From Delftia tsuruhatensis NBRC 16741 (GTDB lineage: Bacteria; Pseudomonadota; Gammaproteobacteria; Burkholderiales; Burkholderiaceae_C), in assembly GCF_001571325.1 (NCBI RefSeq), contig NZ_BCTO01000023.1, positions 62,001-126,000 on the forward strand: a stretch of 64,000 bases of DNA, read 5' to 3'. Positions within the stretch are counted from its first letter, which is position 1; the number at the start of each line of letters is the position of its first letter. This document shows, piece by piece, positions 15,784 to 23,649 of this stretch. Under the pieces are notes generated by a model. It was given only the letters and a program-made list of their open reading frames with translations, ran no database searches and was not told the DNA's origin. Made by a program: the position numbers and the translations under genes.

Positions 15784-16968
15784 TCAGGCCGGCGCCAGGC
15801 CCTTGCCCATGGTGGCGAGGATGCCTGCCGGTCCGGCGGCAAACTCCTCGAAGGGCTGTCCCAGCAAGGCCCGTACGATGCGCTGCGAGGCCCGTCCGTC
15901 GCCATAGGGATTGATGCGGCGCGCGAACGAGGTGCGGTGGCCTTCATCGGTCAGCAGGCGGTTCACCTCGGCCACGATGCGCGCGCGCTGCGTGCCCACC
16001 AGCAGCACGGTGCCGGCCGATACGGCCTCGGGCCGCTCGGTCACATCGCGCATCACCAGCACGGGCTTGCCCAGGTAGGGTGCTTCCTCCTGCACTCCGC
16101 CGGAATCGGTCAGGATGATGCGGGCCCGCTGCATGAACCAGACGAAGTCCACATAGTCCAGCGGATCGATGAGGCGGATGTTGTCCATGCCGCCCAGCGT
16201 ACGCATGACCACCTCGCGCACGGCAGGATTGAAGTGCACCGGGTAGACGATGAGCAGGTCCGGATGGCGCCGCGCCAGCTCGGCCAGCGCGGCGCAGATG
16301 TTCTGGAAGCCTTCGCCGAAGTTCTCGCGCCGGTGGCCCGTGACCAGCAGCAGCGGGCGCTGCGCGTCCACCCAGGGATGGCGCCCGGCAATGTCGCGGG
16401 CCAGCTCGGGCCGGGCATCGAGCCGGTCGCACAGCGTGGCCAGCGCATCGATGACGGTATTGCCGGTCACGGCGATGCGGCCCTGCAGGTTCTCGCGCAG
16501 CAGGTTGGCACGCGACGTGGGCGTGGGCGCGAACATCCACTGGCTGACCACATCGACCACGCGGCGGTTCATTTCCTCGGGAAAGGGCTGGGCCAGATCC
16601 CCCGTGCGCAGGCCGGCTTCCACATGGCCCACGGGAATGCGCCGGTGAAATGCTGCCAGCGCACAGGCCGTGGCCGTGCTGGTGTCGCCGTGCACGAGCA
16701 CGTAGTCGGGCTTTTCCTGCTCCAGCACGCCGTCGGCGCCCGCCACCACGCGGGAGAACAGGCCGTTGAGTGTCTGGCTGGGTTGCATGACGGCCAGGTC
16801 GTGCCGGGCCTGCAGGCCGAACAGCTCCATCACCTGGTCCAGCATCTGGCGATGCTGGCCCGTCACGCACACCACGCTTTCGATGCCGCGCGTCTGCGAC
16901 AGGGCCGTCACCAGCGGCGCCATCTTGATGGCCTCGGGACGGGTCCCGAAAAACGAAAGAATTTTCAT
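15784..16968 (-). CDS. wecB: UDP-N-acetylglucosamine 2-epimerase (non-hydrolysing)
   Basis: A 394-residue cytoplasmic enzyme interconverting UDP-GlcNAc and UDP-ManNAc. Visible family motifs are the opening FFGTRPEAIKMAP (6-18), VHGDTSTA, VEAGLRTGDL, GHRRENFGEG and DSGGVQEEAPYLGKPVLVMRDVTERPE, which hold the UDP-binding and catalytic residues. Length is normal for WecB. It is the first gene of the leftward polysaccharide cluster; AAAGGGG lies about 6 bases before ATG 16968, and 99 bp separate it from the BcsB-like gene. Supplying UDP-ManNAc to NfrB is the expected job, as in the E. coli Nfr pathway. It could also feed enterobacterial-common-antigen-like glycans, but no other such genes are here. 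Confidence 0.93.
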   Translation of the reverse strand: MKILSFFGTRPEAIKMAPLVTALSQTRGIESVVCVTGQHRQMLDQVMELFGLQARHDLAVMQPSQTLNGLFSRVVAGADGVLEQEKPDYVLVHGDTSTATACALAAFHRRIPVGHVEAGLRTGDLAQPFPEEMNRRVVDVVSQWMFAPTPTSRANLLRENLQGRIAVTGNTVIDALATLCDRLDARPELARDIAGRHPWVDAQRPLLLVTGHRRENFGEGFQNICAALAELARRHPDLLIVYPVHFNPAVREVVMRTLGGMDNIRLIDPLDYVDFVWFMQRARIILTDSGGVQEEAPYLGKPVLVMRDVTERPEAVSAGTVLLVGTQRARIVAEVNRLLTDEGHRTSFARRINPYGDGRASQRIVRALLGQPFEEFAAGPAGILATMGKGLAPA

Positions 16969-17551
16969 GCCAACCCCTTTGCGTCTTCTTGTGCTCTTCG
17001 CTCCTGCGTTGTTCTGGTGCTCCGCGCCCGGAGAGCGGGGGCCGTCTCAGCCCGAGGGCGGGCCGGGCAGGCTGCAAGGCGGTGTGGAATATACGTCGGG
17101 TTTTTGGCTTTTTCGATCGGCTTGGCGTCTCTGATTGAAAACTATCGTCAATTGAGTGAAATTGACGGAAATTAAGAGGACTTGAAGGGATTTTGTGACA
17201 TTGCTTTCCATTTGGAACCTCCGTCGGATCGCTCACCCTGCAAGCCTCTTGCGGCTGGGCCTGAATGCTTGTTCGCGCCGCGCTGCGGTTGCACAAAGCT
17301 GCGCGCCTGGGTGCTTTGTTGCAGCTAGTACATCACTGAAACAAGGCTGTGCCTGTCGGACACCTGCGTATTGCATGCCCAGGCAGGGGTCTGCGCAAGG
17401 CTTGAGGGGCAGGTGCAGCCTGTGACTTTCCCTATGCGCTGACGGCCTGCCGGGTGGATGCGGCGCGAGGCTGCGCAGGGCAGGACCCGGGCCGAATGCA
17501 GGCCCGGAAACGAAAACGGGCCCCGTGTAGGGGCCCGTTTTGCTGGGTGTA
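16969..17551. other. Intergenic region upstream of wecB
   Basis: No gene is supported here. The stretch 17088-17230 is clearly AT-richer than its surroundings and is the natural place for the promoter of the leftward polysaccharide cluster. On the minus strand TATATT (17088-17093) could be a -10 element, but no good -35 is placed 17 bases before it. The right part contains the terminator described separately at 17513-17541. Short open frames here (for example leftward across 17233-17730) run through the tRNA and show no coding character. Confidence 0.5.
17513..17541 (-). terminator. Intrinsic terminator downstream of tRNA-Ser
   Basis: A perfect 12-bp stem (AAAACGGGCCCC / GGGGCCCGTTTT) with a 5-base loop. 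It lies 10 bases beyond the 3' end of the leftward tRNA-Ser gene, and the symmetric A/T flanks let it work in both directions. Confidence 0.85.
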
Positions 17552-17641
<90 letters not shown>

Positions 17642-18233
17642 GAAGCCCTCGATTGTAGCAGTGATTTCGGGCGTCCACGGTAAGAAACTGGTGCCGGCTG
17701 CGCTGGCCCGTGCGGCGATGGTTGCCCCACTCAGGGCCTGCAGTGCAACCGTGGCAATGCCGGGTGTTGCCTGTCCGGGCGCGGACAGGCGGGTAGTGAC
17801 GGCAGGCAATACCGTGACATGGGACGGATTTGCGATGGGTTCAATGCATGCGCCTGGTGGTCATCCACTGATTTTCAGGGTGGAAAATGTAATGGAGTTC
17901 GTGTAAATGGAAGGTGCCGGAATGCGGTGTGAATCTCCGGTGCGGTCCGTCCATCTGTGGCGACATTTTTCATGTGTACAAGATGGTATTTTCATTGCCC
18001 ATCTGCGTTGGTGCAAGCTATTGATATTGTTGATGTTTCTTGAAAAAAACACCGCCAATGAATTGGTATTTGCACGGGGTCCGGCAGGCAATGCAGGGGA
18101 CGAATTACCTTCATGCGGCGTTGGATGCATTTTGCAACAGACATCGAATGGGAGCTTGTGGAAAATGCCTGCGCCGATGAAATGCAGCAGTAACGGATTT
18201 CCGTCTGGCAAATCATAGGAACTCGCTATCACC
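17642..18233. other. Intergenic region, AT-rich right half
   Basis: No convincing gene. From about 17830 to 18230 the base composition drops to a much lower GC than the neighbours, with runs such as TATTGATATTGTTGATG and a six-A tract around 18043. A rightward frame at 17907-18218 lacks third-position GC bias and a ribosome binding site and is not called. The region probably carries the promoter of the exported protein gene at 18234, and its composition suggests acquired DNA. Confidence 0.45.
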
Positions 18234-19256
18234 ATGGCTTCCCACTCAATGCACGCCGATTCTTCATTTCGCCAGACGCCGGTATTGCCCGCACTGGCCT
18301 TCGGGCTTGTGGCGCTGCTGGGTACGACGGCGTTCGCTGCCGGGCTGCAGCGGCAGGTGCTGGAAAGCCTGCCGTCCGGCACGGCCAAGGGGGCGCCTGC
18401 CTATGAGTTGTCCCTGCCTGCCTGCACGGCGTCGGCCTGTCCCTTCGAACTGAGGCTGGTGCGTGCCGGTATGGAGCAAGGCAAGCCAGCGGCGCTGGCC
18501 TGGCCTGCTTCAAGAGGGCAGGCCCAGCTGGCGCCATCCGATCCGCTGTACGGCGTGGGCGATCCCTTGTCCGAGGCCGCGCAGCGCACTCGCGTCTGGA
18601 CGACCGGCGAGGAAGAAGGCACGGTCACCGCTGCGGCGCGGACCTTGCGCCTGCCCGGCGTGCAGGGCGGGGCGCGCGCCCTGCTGGTCACGCAGATGGG
18701 CGGCTTCGACCATCCCAAGCGCCGCCATGCGCTCTATGTCGCCACGGCCCAGGGGCCGCATCTGGCCTGGCAGTACGAAGAGCCTCCAGGCAGCTACCAA
18801 AGCTGGGTGCTGGCGCCCACGGGCCGGATCCCGGTGCTGCTGGTGCGCTATGACTCACCGCAGGACGACGCCCCCGACCAGATCGAGACCCGCAGCCTGC
18901 GCTGGAACGCAGGCCGGCAGGCGTTTGCCGAACAGGCATCGGCGCCGCCGGCTGCCGTGCAGGCCGTGGTGGCTGCGCGCTATGCCGGCGTGGCCGCCGC
19001 GCGTGCAGCGCGCGCGCAGCAGGCCGACTGCCTGGGAGGCTATGCCGTGGTGCTCACACGCCCCGCAGGAGCTGCGCCGCATCACGCCCTGGTGCAGGTG
19101 GCCGCGGATATGGCACAGGCGCATGCCGAATCGCTGCGGCTGCGTGCCTGCTCGGCCAGGCTGCAGCCGCGCACGGTGCCTTTGGCGCATCTGCTGCCGA
19201 AGGCGGAACAGGCGCCCGGCCGGAAACCTGACCGCAAGACCGATCCCGCCCGCTGA
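18234..19256 (+). CDS. Exported protein of unknown function
   Basis: A 340-residue protein I do not recognise. The N-terminus has a signal peptide (hydrophobic LPALAFGLVALLGTTAFA, about 18-35). The mature part starts with two close Cys in LPACTASACPFEL that could form a disulfide, is followed by a mixed beta-rich body, and ends in a Lys/Pro/Arg-rich tail (KAEQAPGRKPDRKTD). Two further Cys, at about 263 and 301, could form another disulfide, consistent with the periplasm. It precedes a signal-less M15 peptidase by 45 bp on the same strand. That arrangement would fit a periplasmic immunity protein for a cell-wall-acting effector, but this is only inference. Confidence 0.65.
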   Translation: MASHSMHADSSFRQTPVLPALAFGLVALLGTTAFAAGLQRQVLESLPSGTAKGAPAYELSLPACTASACPFELRLVRAGMEQGKPAALAWPASRGQAQLAPSDPLYGVGDPLSEAAQRTRVWTTGEEEGTVTAAARTLRLPGVQGGARALLVTQMGGFDHPKRRHALYVATAQGPHLAWQYEEPPGSYQSWVLAPTGRIPVLLVRYDSPQDDAPDQIETRSLRWNAGRQAFAEQASAPPAAVQAVVAARYAGVAAARAARAQQADCLGGYAVVLTRPAGAAPHHALVQVAADMAQAHAESLRLRACSARLQPRTVPLAHLLPKAEQAPGRKPDRKTDPAR

Positions 19257-19301
19257 GCCCGTGCAGCGCGTGACACCGACAACCGCAAAGAGGGAAGACA
19301 C

Positions 19302-20402
19302 ATGCCAGACATCAAGGACAGCGTAGGCGAGGGCGGCAGCAACCAGGTCCATGACGTGGCCCTGCTGCAGGCCATGCTGCGCGTGGTGAAGGACGCCAAG
19401 AATGCACCCTATCTGGGCGTGGACTACGACGGCAGCTACGGCGCCCAGACGCGCGCCGCGCTGGAGCGTTTCCAGAACGACCACAAGCTGGCGGCGGCCA
19501 AGGCCGCGCCCGGCCAGCCGCAGGCCGGTGGCGCCAAGGAGGCACTGGGCCTGGCGGCAGCCGGTGGCGCCACGGTGGCCAAGCTCAGCGCCATGCTGCC
19601 TGCATCGCACCAGAACATGCGCTCCGCGAACAACTCCAAGACGGTGTATATCGAGGCCAAGGCCCAGGATGCGGCCACCAGCAAGGCCGCCATTGCCAAC
19701 GATGCGGAGTACGAGCCCACCTTTCGCGCCAAGCTGGCCAGCCTGGTGCAGCAGATGTACGACACGCACAAGATCGCGCTGTGGATCACGCCCACCGGCC
19801 GCCGCCGCACCTTTGCCCAGCAGGCGGCAGAGACCCAGACCAAGGCCGGCCCCGGCGAGAGCAACCACAACTTCGGCCGGGCGGCCGACATCGGCTTCAA
19901 GCGCTTCCAGTGGGTCAAGGGCGACGGCAGCATCGTCACCGATGCCGACTGGCTCAACCAGCTGCACACCGCCAAAGCGGCCGATGCCGCGCGCTGGTGG
20001 GATGAGCGCGACCGCCTGGCCGCCAAGCAGGGCCTGCTGCCGCTGAAGTTCGAGCGCGTGCACCTGCAGGCCTTCGCCCAGGAAGGCGTGAGCAACCAGC
20101 GCTCGCTGGCCAAGCTGCTCAATGCCGTTTCGCAGAACAACATGCGCTGGAAATCCGCCTACCAGGCCGACCTGCAGTCCCAGGGCAAGCACTGGGTCAC
20201 CGTGGGTTCGGCCAAGTCCATCTGGGCCGGAACGGCCTCCGTGACCAAGGCCGATCTGGCCAAGGCCCGCACACTGGCCACGGGCAAGCAGGTGAAGGAA
20301 ACGCAGATCACCCAGGACGAGGTGGCCGCCATGCGCCGCATGCTCAAGGCCGATTTCGAGCAGGCCGACCTGAACTGGTCCAAGTGGGCACCCGTGCCCT
20401 GA
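19302..20402 (+). CDS. Peptidoglycan-binding M15-type D,D-peptidase without signal peptide
   Basis: A 366-residue protein. Residues about 17-62 form a PG_binding_1 domain (LLQAMLRVV ... DGSYGAQTRAALERFQNDHKL). The C-terminal part has an M15 metallopeptidase signature: SNHNFGRAADIGF with zinc ligands His189 and Asp196, then ERVHLQ with Glu251 as base and His254 as third ligand. M15 enzymes cut D-Ala-D-Ala or L-Ala-D-Glu bonds in peptidoglycan, as in phage endolysins and VanX/LdcB relatives. There is no signal peptide and no membrane segment, so it must leave by another route (secretion system, lysis) or act as a lysin. AGGGA lies 8 bases before the ATG. No phage or type VI genes are near. Confidence 0.8.
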   Translation: MPDIKDSVGEGGSNQVHDVALLQAMLRVVKDAKNAPYLGVDYDGSYGAQTRAALERFQNDHKLAAAKAAPGQPQAGGAKEALGLAAAGGATVAKLSAMLPASHQNMRSANNSKTVYIEAKAQDAATSKAAIANDAEYEPTFRAKLASLVQQMYDTHKIALWITPTGRRRTFAQQAAETQTKAGPGESNHNFGRAADIGFKRFQWVKGDGSIVTDADWLNQLHTAKAADAARWWDERDRLAAKQGLLPLKFERVHLQAFAQEGVSNQRSLAKLLNAVSQNNMRWKSAYQADLQSQGKHWVTVGSAKSIWAGTASVTKADLAKARTLATGKQVKETQITQDEVAAMRRMLKADFEQADLNWSKWAPVP

Positions 20403-20472
20403 GCCCGGCCGGACGTCTGCCGCCTGCCGCGCGGACAGGCGCCACTGCCGTGCATCTCCCGGAGAAAGCATC

Positions 20473-22272
20473 TTGAGAACCGACTATTCGAAGGGCGAGG
20501 CCGCGCTGCGCGTGCCCTTGCCCATGTCCATGCCCATTTCCCTGTCCCTTTCCGCCTCTGCCGGTGCGCCCACCGGGCCGCCCGCTGCGGTCCGTGCGCC
20601 GCAGGACGTGCTGTCCGGTGTGCGCGTCGCCTCGCAACTGCTGCAGGACTTTCGGCCCATCACCGAAAGCATCGAGTGGGAGCTGGGCCATCTGCATTGG
20701 GCGCAGGCGGGCCTGTTGACCTTTGCCGAGAACGAGGTGCCCTACGTGGTCAACAACAGCGGCCGTCTCTCCGAAGATGCGGCGGCCCTGCTGTTCCATC
20801 ACTGCGCGGACACGGCGCCGCAGGGCACGATTGCCGTGCTGGAGCTGGGCGCGGGCTGCGGCCTGTTCGCGCGCATGTTCCTGCAGGCCTTCCGGCACCT
20901 GTGCCAGCAGGAAGGGCGTGATTTCGACCAGCGGCTGGTCTGCTACGTGACAGACGGCTCGCCGCGCACCGTTGCGCAGTGGCACGAGCGCGGCCTGTTT
21001 GCCGAGTTTGGCGGCCAGGTCGTGGCAGGCTGCTGCGACGCCATGCACCCCGAGGCCGTTCGGCTGCACGACGGCAGCACGGTGCCGCTGCCGCCGCTGC
21101 ATGCCGTGTTCTGCAACTACGTGCTGGATGTGCTGCCCGCCACCGTCGTGCGGCGCCAGAACGGCGGGCCGGTGCAGGAGCTGCGCATACGCACCCGCCT
21201 GACGGACGATGCCCAGCTCGTGCGCCAGTACACCGCGCTGTCGCCGCATGAGATCCGCGCCCTGGTGGATCACGCGGATGCGGCCGAGCGCGCGCGCCTG
21301 CTGCCCCTGGTGGGCCTGTTCGAGCAGGAGACGGGATTTTTCGACTGCGGCGACGCGGCACTGTCGCCCTGGGTGGATGCCGCCCTGTCCGTCAGCGAGG
21401 ACGCGACACGCCTGCTGGTCAACCACGGCGCCTTCGGCGCGCTGCAGACGCTGCAGCAGCGGCTGGCGCCCAAGGGCCTGGTGCTCATCAACGACTACGG
21501 CGCCTGCACGCCCGAGGCGGCGGCCCAGTCGGGCGCCTCCCAGCGCTTTGGCCGCACCAGCGCCATCGGCCTGAACTTCCCGCTGCTGGCGCAATTGTTC
21601 GGGCGCGAGGGCTGGCAGGTGCTGGCGCCTCCGGGCGATGCGCAAAGGGCCATCCATGCGCGGCTGCTGATCGGCGAGGGATGCGAGCGCACGGCGGCCG
21701 CCTTTCTCAACCGCTTCAGCGCCGACGCGCAGCAGTTCTTCGAGGCCCCGGCCCATGAGGCCCGCACGCACCTGGAGTCGGGCCGGCAGGACGCCGCGCT
21801 GGAAAGCTACCGCCAGGCCATCACCCGCAGCCCGCGCGACTGGCGCCTGCTGGGCGAGGTGGCGGAGTTCGTGGGCCTGCAGCTGCGGGACTTTGCGGCA
21901 GGCATCGAGCTGGCGCGCAGCGCGCTGGAGCTCAACCCCTGGCTCAGCACCTGGCTGTGGAACGTGCTGGGCGACTGCCTGTTCTGCCAGGAGCAGTTTG
22001 CTGCCGCGCATGACGCCTACCTGCAGGCCGAGCGCATAGACCCGCGCGATGCCCGCACCCAGCTCAACCTGGCCTACACCTGGCAGCAGTGCGGCGACCC
22101 GGGGCGCGCGCTCGCCTGCATCGCCCAGGGCCTGGCGGGAGATGCCCATGGCGTGCACACGCAGCGCCTGATGGAAAAGCAGCAGCAGATCCTGGCGCAG
22201 ATCGCTGCCCTGCGTGCCTCGCAGCAGCAGCGGCTGGCGCAGCGCGCGGCGCGTCTGCAGGCCGGGGCATAG
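20473..22272 (+). CDS. SAM-dependent methyltransferase fused to TPR repeats
   Basis: A 599-residue protein. A class-I methyltransferase domain covers about residues 60-410, with the SAM motif I VLELGAGCG (122-130) and later VFCNYVLDVLP and LVLINDYGA. Residues about 430-590 are TPR-like repeats (LESGRQDAALESYRQAI; LNPWLSTWLWNVLGDCLF; DARTQLNLAYTWQQCG). I chose the TTG at 20473 because GGAG lies 8 bases before it; the next candidate, ATG 20524, has no ribosome binding site. The first 55 residues are low-complexity. The gene follows the M15 peptidase by 70 bp on the same strand and may be co-transcribed. The substrate is unknown; TPRs suggest a protein partner. Confidence 0.7.
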   Translation: MRTDYSKGEAALRVPLPMSMPISLSLSASAGAPTGPPAAVRAPQDVLSGVRVASQLLQDFRPITESIEWELGHLHWAQAGLLTFAENEVPYVVNNSGRLSEDAAALLFHHCADTAPQGTIAVLELGAGCGLFARMFLQAFRHLCQQEGRDFDQRLVCYVTDGSPRTVAQWHERGLFAEFGGQVVAGCCDAMHPEAVRLHDGSTVPLPPLHAVFCNYVLDVLPATVVRRQNGGPVQELRIRTRLTDDAQLVRQYTALSPHEIRALVDHADAAERARLLPLVGLFEQETGFFDCGDAALSPWVDAALSVSEDATRLLVNHGAFGALQTLQQRLAPKGLVLINDYGACTPEAAAQSGASQRFGRTSAIGLNFPLLAQLFGREGWQVLAPPGDAQRAIHARLLIGEGCERTAAAFLNRFSADAQQFFEAPAHEARTHLESGRQDAALESYRQAITRSPRDWRLLGEVAEFVGLQLRDFAAGIELARSALELNPWLSTWLWNVLGDCLFCQEQFAAAHDAYLQAERIDPRDARTQLNLAYTWQQCGDPGRALACIAQGLAGDAHGVHTQRLMEKQQQILAQIAALRASQQQRLAQRAARLQAGA

Positions 22273-22323
22273 GCAGGCCAGGGCATAGGCTGGCAGGCCC
22301 GCCAACGGCCCGGCCTGCCAGCT

Positions 22324-23541
22324 TCAGTGCTGGCGGCCGGCCAGCCGCACGCCCAGCGCTGCCGCCGATGCCGCGCAGGCCAGGGCCACCACGCCGCTCC
22401 AGCCCCATTGCGCCAGGGCCAGCGCGCCCAGCGCCGAGCCCGAGGCCATGCCGATGAACACGCCCGTGAACAGCAGCGCATTGAGCCGGCTGCGCGCCGC
22501 AGGCTCCAGGCCGTACACCAGGGTCTGGTGCGCCACCAGCGTGGCCTGGATGCCGAAGTCGAAACCGATGGCGCTGGCCACCAGCAGCGGCAGCTGTGCG
22601 CCGGCCGGCAGCCAGGGCGACAGTGCCAGCACGGCGAACGATGCCAGGGCCAGGCCCGCACCCAGGCAGGTCACGCGCTGCGGGCCGCTGCGGTCGGCCA
22701 GCCGGCCTGCCAGCGGGGCGGCCAGCGCACCGGCCGCACCCGCCAGGCCCAGGGCGCCGGCAGCGGCGCTGCCCATGTGGAACTGCTGGTGCAGCATCAC
22801 GGCCAGCGTGGACCAGAACGCGCTGAAGGCCACCGACAGCAGGCCCTGTGCCAGTGCCGCGCGGCGCAGCGCAGGCTGGCTGCGCCACAGCTGCACCATG
22901 GAGCCCAGCAGCGCGCCATAGCCCAGTTGCGTGGTGGGTTTGAAACTCGGCAGCCCGCGCCACAGGGCCACCCCCAGCAGTGCCATGGCAGCGGCGGCCA
23001 GCAGGTAGACGCTGCGCCAGCCCCCATGCTCGGCCAGCAGGCCGCTGACCACGCGCGACAGCAAGATGCCCAGCAGCAGCCCCGTCATCACCGTGCCCAC
23101 CACCTTGCCGCGCTGGTGCTCGGGCGCCAGCGTGGCGGCGGCCGGCACCACGTCCTGCGCCAGGGTGGCGGCCAAGCCCACGGCCAGGCTGGCAGCCAGC
23201 AGCGGCGCCAGGCCCGGAGCCAGCCCGCTGGCCAGCAGGGCCAGCATCAGCGCGGCGGTCTTGGCCAGGATGATGCGCCGGCGGTCCATGCGGTCGCCCA
23301 GCGGTGCCAGCAGCAAAATGCCCAGCGCATAGCCCAGCTGGGTCAGCGTGGGCACAAAGCCCACGGCGCGTTCGCCTGCGCCCAGGTCGGGGCCGAGCAC
23401 CCCCAGCATGGGCTGGCTGTAGTAGAGCGAGGCCACGCCCACGCCCGCTGTGGTCGCCATCAGCAGCACCAGCGATGCCGGCACGCCGGCGCCCTGCGCG
23501 CCCGCAGCGGTTTGCATATGCGTAGATTGAATAGAAGACAT
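22324..23541 (-). CDS. MFS transporter, 12-TM efflux type
   Basis: A 405-residue inner-membrane protein with twelve hydrophobic segments and the MFS motif-A loop between helices 2 and 3 (GDRMDRRRI) and its repeat between helices 8 and 9 (GRLADRSGPQR). The family looks like the arabinose-efflux/YnfM-type drug or metabolite exporters. The start ATG 23541 gives a short hydrophilic N-terminus. It is divergent from a LysR gene 106 bp away, the usual arrangement for regulator and target. The substrate cannot be deduced. Confidence 0.88.
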   Translation of the reverse strand: MSSIQSTHMQTAAGAQGAGVPASLVLLMATTAGVGVASLYYSQPMLGVLGPDLGAGERAVGFVPTLTQLGYALGILLLAPLGDRMDRRRIILAKTAALMLALLASGLAPGLAPLLAASLAVGLAATLAQDVVPAAATLAPEHQRGKVVGTVMTGLLLGILLSRVVSGLLAEHGGWRSVYLLAAAAMALLGVALWRGLPSFKPTTQLGYGALLGSMVQLWRSQPALRRAALAQGLLSVAFSAFWSTLAVMLHQQFHMGSAAAGALGLAGAAGALAAPLAGRLADRSGPQRVTCLGAGLALASFAVLALSPWLPAGAQLPLLVASAIGFDFGIQATLVAHQTLVYGLEPAARSRLNALLFTGVFIGMASGSALGALALAQWGWSGVVALACAASAAALGVRLAGRQH

Positions 23542-23634
23542 GTTGAGGCGCCTGTCAGGCGCAGTTGAAAAGCGATGGCCGTAGTGTGGTGCGGCGCAGC
23601 ACACCACGGTAGTGGCTGCGCCTGCAGAATCGAT

Positions 23635-23649
23635 ATACGCTTGGCGTAT
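23635..23649. promoter_or_regulatory. Palindrome at the LysR start, likely regulator binding site
   Basis: ATACGC-TTG-GCGTAT is a perfect inverted repeat and contains the T-N11-A pattern of LysR binding sites. It overlaps the presumed ATG (23648) of the LysR gene and lies 94 bp from the divergent MFS start, so it suits autoregulation or control of both genes. Confidence 0.5.

Noticed and set aside
11662-17175. A 1,837-codon open frame on the + strand
   Set aside because: It is antisense to nfrA (start), nfrB, bcsB and wecB, which all have clear domains, ribosome binding sites and correct codon bias. High GC leaves the opposite frame open by chance; the translation is His/Gln/Gly-rich without domains.
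17907-18218. A 103-codon + strand frame
   Set aside because: No ribosome binding site, no third-position GC bias and no recognisable domain; it lies in the AT-rich intergenic stretch.
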